The notes below the pieces were generated by a model. It was not told the DNA's origin and did not search any database. It saw only the letters and a list, made by a program, of their open reading frames with translations. From Acidobacteriota bacterium (lineage in GTDB: Bacteria; Acidobacteriota; Thermoanaerobaculia; Multivoradales; JAGPDF01): 41,540 bases of DNA. The DNA lies in NCBI GenBank assembly GCA_014584695.1, contig JACTMI010000018.1:50001-91540 (forward strand). Reading direction: 5' to 3'. Position 1 is the first letter of the stretch; the number at the start of each line of letters is the position of its first letter. Shown here in pieces: positions 25,071-32,952 of this stretch. A program made the translations under genes and the position numbers.

Positions 25071-27494
25071 GGTGCGCGGGATGCGCACGGTCATGCGGGC
25101 GAAGTAGAAGGCGCCGTTGAAGCCCATCTGGACGTTCTCCCAGAGGGCGCCGTTCTCGGTCTCGTCCGGGTCCTGGCGGGTCGGCTGGACGTCGAAGACG
25201 TTGGCCCCGCCGACGGTGAGCTCGACCCGCTCGGTGAGCCGGAAGCCGAAGTCGAGGTCGACCGTGGTGCGCGGCGAGTAGCGCTGGCCGGGCAGCGTCG
25301 GGTCGTCGAGCTGCGACCAGATGCCCGAGGTCACGTCGCCGAAGTAGCTCAGCCGCCCGCCGGCGCTCCAGCGGCCGCGCCGGAAGGAGAGGCCGGCGGT
25401 GCCCTTGATCTCGGGCGCCGAGCCCTCGACGAAAAGCCGCTCGCGCTGGTTGAAGTAGACCTCCTCCTTGCCCGCGAGGCCGGGCGCGGTGTTGACCTTG
25501 CGCACGTCGGTCTCGTTCCAGTTGAGCGCCACCAGGCCGGTCAGGTGGCCGCCCCATGCCGGGCGGCGGTGGCTCAGCGTCAGGTCGACGCCGCGCGTGC
25601 GGGTGTCGATGGCGTTGGTGAAGAAGCGGGCCTCGACCAGGTTCTCGGCGGCGATCAGGTCCCCGATGTCCGGGTCGTCGGTGGTGAAGCCGCCGGTCAG
25701 GACGATGCGGTCGTCGATGTCGATCTGATAGGCGTCGAAGGTCAGCTCGACCGTCGTCGCCGGCACCCAGGTGAAGCCGACGGAGACGTTCTGGGAGGTC
25801 TCCTCCTCGAGCTTCGGAATGCCGACCAGGCGCGCCAGCTCGCTGTCGTTCGGCGCCAGCTTGACGTCGGCGGCCTCGCCGGCGATGAAATCGGTGAAGG
25901 TCGAGCTGAAGAAGCGCTGATGGAGCGAGGGGGCGCGGAAGCCGGTCGAGGCCGAGCCGCGCAGGTGGAGCGCGCCCAGCGCGTAGCCGAAGGAGAGCTT
26001 GCCGTTGACCGTGTCGCCGAAGTCGCTGTAGTGCTCGCCGCGCAGGGCGACGGTGAACAGGAAGCGCTCGGTCGCCTGGATCTCGACGTCGACGTAGGCG
26101 GCGACGCTGTCGCGGCTGGCGTCGACCTCGTCGACCGGCTGGAAACCCGGGAAGCCCTGCGAGCCGGCGTTGCCGCCGCCGGGGCCGTCGAAGTCGGCCC
26201 AGGAGCCGGGCTCGCCGGCGAAGATCTCGTAGGTCTCGCGCCGGTACTCGAGCCCCGCCGCGATGCCCAGGCCGTGCCAGCGCTCGGTGGTGAAGCGCGA
26301 CAGATCGAGGTTGGTGGTCTGCTGGGTGAACTCGAAACCGCCGGCGCCGAAGCGGGTCGGCGAGAGGCCGTTGTTCAGCGTCGCGATCGAGGCGTTCAGG
26401 GTGTCGCTGATGAGGTACTCCATCCGGTTCGAGCCGAAGCCGGTGGAGACGTCGAGCGACCAGTCGCCCACCAGGGTGCGGTAGCCGACGGCCGCCGACA
26501 GGTCCTCGATGTCGGTGCCGATCGAGGGCACGAAGCCGTTCGGGTACATCTGGGCCGAGTTGCGCGAGGGGATGTCGTCGGAGCCGACGCCGTCGCGGTA
26601 CCAGGCGCCGGCCAGCCCGTCGCGCTGGTTGTAGCCGCCGTGGGCGTAGAAGACCGCGCGGTCGCCGACCGGCAGGTCGAGGTTGACGAACAGCGTCGCG
26701 TTGTCGGTCTCCGCGTCGCCGATCACGCGCGGCTCGTCGGCGCTCGAGCGGTCGGTCTGCTCGCGCGTCAGCAGCTCGCCGGTCAGGTTGAGCGAGCCGC
26801 CGCGGCCCACCTCCAGGCCGTAGTTGACGGCGACCTGGCCGGTCTCGCCGTCGCCCGCCGTGTAGCCGCCGGCGGCGACGACGACGTCGAGTCCGGTGCC
26901 GCGCTTGAGGACGATGTTGACGACGCCGGCGATGGCGTCCGAGCCGTACTGCGCCGAGGCGCCGTCGCGCAGGATCTCGATCCGCTCGATGGCGGCGACC
27001 GGGATGGTGTTGAGGTCGGTGCCGACGTTGCCCCGCGCGCGCGTGCCGAACAGGTAGACCAGCGAGGAGGTGTGGCGCCGCTTGCCGTTGACCAGCACCA
27101 GGACCTGGTCGGGGCCGAGGCCGCGCAGGGTGGCGGCGTCGACGTGGTCGCTGCCGTCGGAGCCCGACTGCCGGTTCGAGTTGAACGACGGCGCGGCGTA
27201 CTGCAGGAGCTGGCCGAGATCGAGCTGGCCGCTCGCGGTGGCGAGCTCCTCGATCGGCAGCACGTCGACCGGGACCGGCGTGTCGGTGCGCGAGCGCTCG
27301 GCGCTGCGGCTGCCGACGCTGATCGTCTCGCTGAACTCCGGCGCCGCCTCGGCCTCGCTCTTCGCCTTGGCCTCCGCTTCGCCGGGCGGCGGCTCGGCCG
27401 CCGGCTCCTGGGCGCGCGCGCCCGCGGTGGACAGGGTGAGCAGAAGGGCGGCGATCGGCCACCCGGCACGACGGCGACGGTGGAAACGAGCCAT
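25068..27494 (-). CDS. TonB-dependent outer-membrane receptor
   Basis: The 808-residue protein has a signal peptide (to about 28, ARA-Q). An acidic Ala/Glu linker and a TonB-box-like ETISVGSRSAER follow, then the plug domain with LRGLGPDQVLVLVNGKRRH, IPVAAIERIEILRDGASAQYGSDAIAGVVNIVLKRG. The rest is a 22-strand-type barrel with a GSASTGFRAPSLHQRFF block and RTTVDLDFGFRLTERVELTVGGANVFD near the end. These receptors import large substrates such as siderophores, vitamin B12 or glycans using TonB energy; the substrate cannot be read here. The gene ends in T, not the usual aromatic residue. It has GAGG 8 nt before the ATG. The neighbouring secreted peptidase may be functionally linked. Confidence 0.93.
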   Translation of the reverse strand: MARFHRRRRAGWPIAALLLTLSTAGARAQEPAAEPPPGEAEAKAKSEAEAAPEFSETISVGSRSAERSRTDTPVPVDVLPIEELATASGQLDLGQLLQYAAPSFNSNRQSGSDGSDHVDAATLRGLGPDQVLVLVNGKRRHTSSLVYLFGTRARGNVGTDLNTIPVAAIERIEILRDGASAQYGSDAIAGVVNIVLKRGTGLDVVVAAGGYTAGDGETGQVAVNYGLEVGRGGSLNLTGELLTREQTDRSSADEPRVIGDAETDNATLFVNLDLPVGDRAVFYAHGGYNQRDGLAGAWYRDGVGSDDIPSRNSAQMYPNGFVPSIGTDIEDLSAAVGYRTLVGDWSLDVSTGFGSNRMEYLISDTLNASIATLNNGLSPTRFGAGGFEFTQQTTNLDLSRFTTERWHGLGIAAGLEYRRETYEIFAGEPGSWADFDGPGGGNAGSQGFPGFQPVDEVDASRDSVAAYVDVEIQATERFLFTVALRGEHYSDFGDTVNGKLSFGYALGALHLRGSASTGFRAPSLHQRFFSSTFTDFIAGEAADVKLAPNDSELARLVGIPKLEEETSQNVSVGFTWVPATTVELTFDAYQIDIDDRIVLTGGFTTDDPDIGDLIAAENLVEARFFTNAIDTRTRGVDLTLSHRRPAWGGHLTGLVALNWNETDVRKVNTAPGLAGKEEVYFNQRERLFVEGSAPEIKGTAGLSFRRGRWSAGGRLSYFGDVTSGIWSQLDDPTLPGQRYSPRTTVDLDFGFRLTERVELTVGGANVFDVQPTRQDPDETENGALWENVQMGFNGAFYFARMTVRIPRT

Positions 27495-27598
27495 GGCAGG
27501 CACCTCGGGACGGCGCTTCCCGCCGACCGCACGCGCACCGCCCGGCCCGGAGCACCCTCCGGACCGGCCGCCGATCCACCTGCGGGGGAAGCGGCGCG

Positions 27599-27604
27599 AC
27601 TCTA
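27599..27604 (-). promoter_or_regulatory. Possible -10 (TAGAGT) for the TonB-dependent receptor
   Basis: TAGAGT on the minus strand lies about 105 bp before the receptor ATG. If used, it would give a leader of about 98 nt ending in a GAGG Shine-Dalgarno sequence. It is the only TAGNNT element noticed in this 190-bp divergent gap on that strand. No -35 is seen. Confidence 0.3.
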
Positions 27605-27674
27605 CTCCCGCGCCGCAGGCTCGCCAAGGGGGGCGGCGAGACCGTGCCGCCGCGAGCTCGCCGCCGCCCACCCG

Positions 27675-27680
27675 TAGAAT
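27675..27680 (+). promoter_or_regulatory. -10 element (TAGAAT) for a leaderless trmFO transcript
   Basis: TAGAAT, five of six matches to TATAAT, ends 6 nt before the GTG start at 27687 (spacer CCCGCC). A transcript from it would begin at the start codon. There is no Shine-Dalgarno sequence. It is the clearest leaderless case in the window. Confidence 0.5.
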
Positions 27681-27686
27681 CCCGCC

Positions 27687-28994
27687 GTGAGCGCTCCCGT
27701 CCAGGTCGTCGGCGCCGGCATGGCGGGGGCGGAGTGCGCCTTTCAGCTCGCTTCGCGCGGGGTGCCGGTGGTGCTCCACGAGATGCGGCCGGAGCGCTCG
27801 ACGCCCGCGCACAAGACTGGCGGCTTCGCCGAGCTCGTCTGCTCGAACTCGTTCCGCAGCGACGACGCCCACCATCCGGCCGGGCTGCTCAAGCGCGAGA
27901 TGGAGGCGTTCGGGTCGCTCCTGATCGCCACCGCCCGCGCCCACGCCGTCCCCGCGGGCAGCGCGCTCGCGGTCGACCGGGACCGCTTCACCGCGGCGGT
28001 GACCGCGCGGCTCGAGGCGCTGCCGGGGATCGAGATCCGTCGCCAGGAGGTGACCGACTGGCCGCCGGGCGACGTCGTGGTCGCCACCGGGCCGCTCACC
28101 TCGGACGCGCTGGCGGCGCGGCTGCGCGAGCTGGTGGGCGGCGAGTACCTCTACTTCTACGACGCGATCGCGCCGATCGTCGAGGGCGAGTCGCTCGATT
28201 TCGACCGGCTCTTCTGGGCCTCGCGCTGGGGCAAGGGCGCGGGCGACGACTACTTGAACGTGCCGCTCGACCGGCCACTCTACGAGGCCTTCCACCGCGC
28301 CATCGTCGAAGCCGAGACGCTGCCGCTCCACGACTTCGAGCGCGCGCTGTTCTTCGAGGGCTGCCTGCCGATCGAGGAGCTGGCGCGGCGCGGCGTCGAC
28401 ACGCTGCGCTACGGGCCGATGAAACCTGTCGGGCTGCGCGGGCCGGACGGCCGCCGCCCCTGGGCGGTGGTCCAGCTGCGCCAGGAGAACCTCGCCAAGA
28501 GTCAGTTCAACCTGGTCGGCTTCCAGTCGCGGATGAAGTGGCCCGACCAGCAGCGGGTGTTCCGCATGCTGCCCGGGCTCGAGGCCGCCGAGTTCGTCCG
28601 CCTCGGCCAGATCCACCGCAACACCTTCGTCAACGCGCCGCGCCACCTCGACCGGCGCTACCGCCTGCGCGCGGCGCCGCGCTTGCGCCTGGCCGGCCAG
28701 ATCACCGGCGTCGAGGGCTACCTCGAATCGGCGGCGACCGGCTTGGCGATCGCGCTCGACCTGGTCGCCGAGCGGCGCGGCGCCGAGCCGGAGCCGCTGC
28801 CGCCGACCACCGCGCTCGGCTCGCTGGTGCGCCACCTGACCGAGTCCGATCCGGAGCACTTCCAGCCGGCCAACGTCAACTACGGCCTCTTCCCGCCGCT
28901 CGTGCCGGAGCCGAAGAAGGCCGATCGCCGCGCCGCCCACGCCGCGCGGGCGGCCGCCGATCTCGCCGCCTGGAGGGCGCGGTGCGGGCTCTGA
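27687..28994 (+). CDS. trmFO: Methylenetetrahydrofolate-tRNA-(uracil-5-)-methyltransferase TrmFO
   Basis: TrmFO makes m5U54 in the tRNA T-loop using methylenetetrahydrofolate and FADH2. The 435 residues begin with the FAD-binding GAGMAG (9-14). They show HEMRPERSTPAHKTGGFAELVCSNSFRSD, which carries the conserved Cys, then a second Cys in FFEGCLPIEELARRG. Further family blocks are PVGLRGPDGRRPWAVVQLRQENL and FNLVGFQSRMKWPDQQRVFRMLPGLE. The start is a GTG. The stop overlaps the xerC start by 13 bp. The gene order with xerC and hslVU is that of Bacillus (gid-codV-clpQ-clpY). Confidence 0.96.
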   Translation: MSAPVQVVGAGMAGAECAFQLASRGVPVVLHEMRPERSTPAHKTGGFAELVCSNSFRSDDAHHPAGLLKREMEAFGSLLIATARAHAVPAGSALAVDRDRFTAAVTARLEALPGIEIRRQEVTDWPPGDVVVATGPLTSDALAARLRELVGGEYLYFYDAIAPIVEGESLDFDRLFWASRWGKGAGDDYLNVPLDRPLYEAFHRAIVEAETLPLHDFERALFFEGCLPIEELARRGVDTLRYGPMKPVGLRGPDGRRPWAVVQLRQENLAKSQFNLVGFQSRMKWPDQQRVFRMLPGLEAAEFVRLGQIHRNTFVNAPRHLDRRYRLRAAPRLRLAGQITGVEGYLESAATGLAIALDLVAERRGAEPEPLPPTTALGSLVRHLTESDPEHFQPANVNYGLFPPLVPEPKKADRRAAHAARAAADLAAWRARCGL

Positions 28995-29905
28995 TCGACG
29001 CCTTTCTCGGCCACCTCGAAGAGGAGCGCAACCTCTCGGCGCATACCGTGCGCGCCTATCGCGGCGACCTCGAGCGTTTCCTCGACTTCCTCGGCCGCCG
29101 CTTCCTCGACCAGGATCCGGCGACGGTGCGGCCGGAGCAGATCGACCCGCTCGCCGTCCGCTCCTTCCTCGCCGCCCAGGCGCGCGACGGGCTCGGGCGG
29201 CGCAGCCAGGGGCGCGCGCTGTCGGCGCTCAAGAGCTTCTTCCGCTTCGCCTGCCGGGTGGGCGCGCTCGCCGCCAACCCGGCCGCCCGCGTGCCGACGC
29301 CCAAGGCGCCGAAGACGCTCCCCCGCCACCTGCGCCCGGGCGAGATCGAGACCCTGCTCGAAGCGCCGGCGGGCGACGGCGCGCTCGCCCGGCGCGACCG
29401 CGCCCTGCTCGAGCTGCTCTACGCCACCGGCGTCCGAATCGCCGAGGCGATCGGCCTCGACTGGCGCGACCTCGACTGGGCGGGACGGACGCTGCGCGTC
29501 ACCGGCAAGGGGGACAAGGAGCGGATGGTGCCCTTCGGCCGGCCGGCGCTCGAGGCGCTGCGCGCCTGGCGCGAGCTCTGGCCGGAGCTGCGCCGCCGCA
29601 GCTCGGACCACGACGAGCCGGTCTTCCTGAACGCGCGCGGCGGCCGACTGACCGACCGCTCGGCGCGCCGGATCGTCGACCGCTGGGTCGAGGCCGCGGC
29701 GCTGGCGCGCGGCGTCCACCCCCACACCCTGCGCCACACCTTCGCCACCCACCTGCTCGAGGCCGGCGCCGACCTGCGCGCCATCCAGGAGCTGCTCGGT
29801 CACGCCTCCCTCGCCACCACCCAGCGCTACACCCACGTCGACCTCGACCGCCTGCTCACCGTCTACCGCGAAAGCCACCCGCGGGCGCGGGCGGGCGAGG
29901 AGTGA
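28982..29905 (+). CDS. xerC: Tyrosine recombinase XerC
   Basis: XerC with XerD resolves chromosome dimers at dif. The 307-residue product has an N-terminal SAM-like core-binding domain (HLEEERNLSAHTVRAYRGDL) and a catalytic domain with the full set of residues: R152 (ATGVRIAE), K176 (GKGDKER), H248 and R251 (HPHTLRHTFATH), H274 (LLGHASLATTQRYTH) and Tyr283. The GTG at 28982 is chosen because GGAGG lies 5 nt upstream and the family starts there. It overlaps the trmFO end by 13 bp. The much longer open frame upstream is antiphase to trmFO and is spurious. XerC is favoured over XerD by the gene context. Confidence 0.92.
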   Translation: MRALIDAFLGHLEEERNLSAHTVRAYRGDLERFLDFLGRRFLDQDPATVRPEQIDPLAVRSFLAAQARDGLGRRSQGRALSALKSFFRFACRVGALAANPAARVPTPKAPKTLPRHLRPGEIETLLEAPAGDGALARRDRALLELLYATGVRIAEAIGLDWRDLDWAGRTLRVTGKGDKERMVPFGRPALEALRAWRELWPELRRRSSDHDEPVFLNARGGRLTDRSARRIVDRWVEAAALARGVHPHTLRHTFATHLLEAGADLRAIQELLGHASLATTQRYTHVDLDRLLTVYRESHPRARAGEE

Positions 29906-29910
29906 TGCCG

Positions 29911-30798
29911 ATGGACGTCGCGCTGGTCACTTACGAGAAGCTGCCCGAGCTCGATCCGGACGATCGGCCGCTGGCGGCGGCGCTCGCGGCGCGGGGGCTC
30001 AAGGTCGCAGCGGTGCGCTGGGACGATCCGGGCTTCGACTGGAGCTCGACCCGGCTCGCGCTGCTGCGCAGCCCCTGGGACTACTTCCACCGCCTCGACG
30101 AGTTCCTGGCCTGGGCCGAGCGGACGAGCCGGCTCACCCGGCTCGAAAACCCTTTCGCCCTGGTGCGCTGGAACCTCGACAAGCGCTACCTGGTCGAGCT
30201 CGCGGCGGCCGGGGCGCCGGTGGTGCCGACGACGCTGCTCGAACGCGGCGCGCGGGCCGATCCGGAGGCGCTGCTCGCGGCGGGGGGTGAGGCCGGCGTC
30301 ATCCTCAAGCCGGCGGTCTCGGCCGATTCCTGGGAGACCGTCCACGTCGCCCCGGGTGACCTCGCGCGCGCCGCCGACTACCTCACCCGGCACCTGGCCG
30401 AACGGGCGCTCCTCTGCCAGCCCTACTTCGAGTCGGTGGAGGGGTACGGCGAGCGCTGCCTGGTGGCGATCGACGGCGTGCTCTCCCACGCCGTGCGCAA
30501 GAACGCGCTCACCCGCGGCGGCCGCTGGGCGGGGCTGCCGGAGGGGGCGCCGGTCGAGATCGCGCCCGAGGAGCGCGCCGCGGCCGAGGCCGTGCTCGCC
30601 GCCGCCGCGGCGGCGACCGGCCTCGGCGTTCCCCTCTACGCCCGCATCGACCTGGTCCGCGACGGCGAGAACCGGCCCCGCCTGCTCGAGCTCGAGCTCG
30701 CCGAGCCCACCCTGTTCCTCGCGACCTCGGCGAGCGGCCTCGAGCGAATGGTGCGCGCGGTCTCGGCGCGGCTCGACGGAGCCACCGCCGCGCCCTGA
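29911..30798 (+). CDS. ATP-grasp enzyme, RimK/glutathione-synthetase-like, substrate unknown
   Basis: The 295-residue product begins MDVALVTYEKLPELDPDDRPLAAAL, the opening of a family of stand-alone ATP-grasp proteins. It contains a pre-ATP-grasp domain (LLRSPWDYFHRLDEFLAWAE), an ATP-binding block VILKPAVSADSWETVHV, FESVEGYGERCLVAIDGVLSHAVRK and a Mg-binding ARIDLVRD...LLELELAEPTLFL. Such enzymes join a carboxylate to an amine or thiol using ATP. The ATG at 29911 is chosen because GAGGAG lies 8 nt upstream; the ATG at 29905, overlapping the xerC stop, is too close to it. It sits between xerC and hslV, which are adjacent in the ancestral order. Confidence 0.75.
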   Translation: MDVALVTYEKLPELDPDDRPLAAALAARGLKVAAVRWDDPGFDWSSTRLALLRSPWDYFHRLDEFLAWAERTSRLTRLENPFALVRWNLDKRYLVELAAAGAPVVPTTLLERGARADPEALLAAGGEAGVILKPAVSADSWETVHVAPGDLARAADYLTRHLAERALLCQPYFESVEGYGERCLVAIDGVLSHAVRKNALTRGGRWAGLPEGAPVEIAPEERAAAEAVLAAAAAATGLGVPLYARIDLVRDGENRPRLLELELAEPTLFLATSASGLERMVRAVSARLDGATAAP

Positions 30799-30833
30799 TC
30801 GTTCGGGGGATACCCAGCGGCGCGGTTCCCGGG

Positions 30834-30839
30834 TAGTGT
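30834..30839 (+). promoter_or_regulatory. -10-like element (TAGTGT) before the histidine kinase
   Basis: TAGTGT is identical to the -10 of rRNA promoter P2. It lies 30 bp before the kinase ATG and would give a leader of about 24 nt that contains GGAG (30859-30862) at a 7-nt distance. No -35 is visible. Confidence 0.4.
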
Positions 30840-30869
30840 CGGCCCGACCGCAGCCAACGGAGCCCCGGG

Positions 30870-32399
30870 ATGGACGAAGCGAAGTCCGCGACCGAGTCGG
30901 AAACCCCGTACCGGGTGGCGTTCGACAACAGCCACGAGGCGATCGTGATCGCCCAGGATGGACTGTTGAAGGTCGCCAACGCCGCCGCCCGGCGGATGAC
31001 CGGCTACTCGCTCGACGAGATGGTCGCGCTGCCCTTCCTCGACATCGTCCACCCGGAGGATCACGAACAGACGCTCGACCGCTACCAGCGGCGCCTGGCG
31101 GGCGACGACAGCGAGCGCAGCATGGTGCTGCGCATCCGGCGGACCGACGGCTCCTGGTTCTGGGCCGAGGCGCACTCGATGCCGGTCGACTGGGGCGGCC
31201 GTCCCGCGGTGCTGGTCTTCCTCGCCGACGTCTCCGACCGCGAGGAGGCGCGGCGCGAAGCGGCCGAGAAGAGCCGCCTGGTCGAGCGCATCGCCGAGCT
31301 CGCCCCCTACTTCCTCTTCATCTACGACTACGATCTCGGCCGCGACGTCTACATCAACCGCTCGGTGCCGCAGGCGCTCGGCTACTCGGAAGCCGAGGCC
31401 GCGGCGCTCGGCGACTACCCCTTCCTCGCCCTCTGCCACCCCGACGATCTCGCCCGCTCGCTCGCGCGCGACGAGCGCTGGCGCGGCGTCGCCAACGGTG
31501 TCGCCGACGTGGTCGAGTTCCGGATCCGCCACCGCAACGGCGAGTGGCGCTGGTTCCGCTCGCACAACCTGCCGTTCCAGCGCGACGCCGACGGGCGCGT
31601 GACCCGGATCCTCGGCATGTCCCAGGACGTCACCGAAAAGAAGCGCAGCGAGCAGCTGCTGCGCCAGAACGAGCGGCTGGAGAGCCTCGGCCTGCTCGCC
31701 GGCGGCGTCGCCCACGACTTCGCCAACCTGCTGACGCCGATCGTCGGCCACATCGAGCTGCTGCTGGCGCGGCTGCCGGAGGACTCGCCCTTGAGGGAGC
31801 GGGCGCGCGCCATCGAGACCGCCGCGGCGCGCGCCACCGAGCTGGTCGACCAGCTGCTCGTCTACGCCGGCCGCGGCGAGATCGTCCGCCGATTGGTCGA
31901 CCTCAATGCCCTGGTCGAGGAGGCGGTCCGGCTGCTCGACCGCCGGGGCGAGACGCCGTCGATCGAGCTCTCGCTCGAGCCCGGCCTGCCCGCCGTCTCG
32001 GGCGACGCGAGTCAGCTCCGGCAGGTGGTCATGAACCTGCTCGCCAACGCCCGCGACGCGCTCGCGGGGCGCCCCGGGGGGATCCGCCTGGCGACCCGCC
32101 GGGTGGAGCTCGGGCCCGCCGAGCTCGGCGGCCTGGTCCTGGCCGAGGAGCTCCGGCCCGGCCCCGCCACCCTGCTCGAGATCGCCGACGACGGCGTGGG
32201 GATGGACGCCGAGACCCTGGCGCGGCTCTGGGAGCCCTTCTTCACCACCAAGCCGAACGGCCGCGGCCTGGGGCTGCCGTCCGCGCTCGGCATCCTGCGC
32301 CAGCACGGCGCCGGGCTGTGCGCCGAGTCGACCCCCGCCGTCGGCAGCCGCTTCCGCATCTATCTCCCGCCGCCGCCCGAGCCGCCGGCGGGCCGGTGA
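30870..32399 (+). CDS. PAS-domain sensor histidine kinase
   Basis: The 509-residue soluble protein has two PAS/PAC domains: about 13-125, with YRVAFDNSHEAIVIAQDG...LADVSDRE, and about 135-256, with FLFIYDYDLGRDVYINRSV...GMSQDVTEKK. A HisKA domain follows with His282 in AGGVAHDFANLLTPI, then an HATPase_c domain with N-box MNLLANARDAL, G1 DDGVGMD (440-446), F-box PFFTTK and G2 GRGLGLPSALG. The H-box has Ala where the common form is HDFNNLL. No membrane segment is seen, so it senses a cytosolic signal. No response regulator is beside it, so its partner is encoded elsewhere. Confidence 0.9.
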   Translation: MDEAKSATESETPYRVAFDNSHEAIVIAQDGLLKVANAAARRMTGYSLDEMVALPFLDIVHPEDHEQTLDRYQRRLAGDDSERSMVLRIRRTDGSWFWAEAHSMPVDWGGRPAVLVFLADVSDREEARREAAEKSRLVERIAELAPYFLFIYDYDLGRDVYINRSVPQALGYSEAEAAALGDYPFLALCHPDDLARSLARDERWRGVANGVADVVEFRIRHRNGEWRWFRSHNLPFQRDADGRVTRILGMSQDVTEKKRSEQLLRQNERLESLGLLAGGVAHDFANLLTPIVGHIELLLARLPEDSPLRERARAIETAAARATELVDQLLVYAGRGEIVRRLVDLNALVEEAVRLLDRRGETPSIELSLEPGLPAVSGDASQLRQVVMNLLANARDALAGRPGGIRLATRRVELGPAELGGLVLAEELRPGPATLLEIADDGVGMDAETLARLWEPFFTTKPNGRGLGLPSALGILRQHGAGLCAESTPAVGSRFRIYLPPPPEPPAGR

Positions 32400-32405
32400 T
32401 ACGCT
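32400..32405 (+). promoter_or_regulatory. -10-like element (TACGCT) before hslV
   Basis: TACGCT directly follows the kinase stop codon and ends 10 nt before the hslV ATG. No Shine-Dalgarno sequence lies between them. hslVU could therefore be read from a near-leaderless transcript of its own, or together with the kinase. Confidence 0.35.
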
Positions 32406-32415
32406 CGCCGCTCCG

Positions 32416-32952
32416 ATGGAGCGGACCCACGCCACCACCGTGCTGCTGGTGCGCCGGGGCGGGCGTGTCGCGATGGTCTCGGACGGCCAGGTGACGCTGG
32501 GCGCCACGGTGGTCAAGGCGACCGCCGCCAAGGTCAAGCGCGCCGGCCGCGGCCGGGTGCTGGTCGGATTCGCCGGTGGCGGCGCCGACGGCTTGGCGCT
32601 GTTCGCCCGCTTCGAGACCAAGCTCGAGGAGTCCAACCAGAACCTCGAGCGAGCGGTGGTCGAGCTGGCCAAGGACTGGCGCACCGACCGCGCGCTGCGC
32701 CAGCTCGAGGCGGTGCTGCTGGTCGCCGACGCCGAGCGCAGCTTCCTGGTCTCCGGCCAGGGCGACCTGCTGCAACCCGACGACGAGGGGCTGCTCGCCA
32801 CCGGCTCGGGTGGCAACTTCGCGCTGGCGGCGGCGCGCGCGCTCCAGCGCCACACCGAGATGTCGGCGCGCGAGATCGCCGTCGCGGCGCTGCAGATCGC
32901 CGGCGAGCTGTGCATCTACACCAACGACCGCCTGACGATCGAGGAGCTGTGA
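32416..32952 (+). CDS. hslV: ATP-dependent protease peptidase subunit HslV (ClpQ)
   Basis: HslV forms the threonine-protease double ring capped by HslU. The 178-residue product carries HATTVLLVRR, whose first Thr of the TT pair (Thr7) is the predicted mature N-terminal nucleophile. Further family blocks are DGQVTLGATVVK, GFAGGGADGLALFARFETKL, ELAKDWRTDRALRQLEA, GSGGNFALAAARAL and ELCIYTNDRLTIEEL. The residue before DGQ is Ser, where Gly is usual. The hslU GTG overlaps its stop (GTGA). Confidence 0.96.
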   Translation: MERTHATTVLLVRRGGRVAMVSDGQVTLGATVVKATAAKVKRAGRGRVLVGFAGGGADGLALFARFETKLEESNQNLERAVVELAKDWRTDRALRQLEAVLLVADAERSFLVSGQGDLLQPDDEGLLATGSGGNFALAAARALQRHTEMSAREIAVAALQIAGELCIYTNDRLTIEEL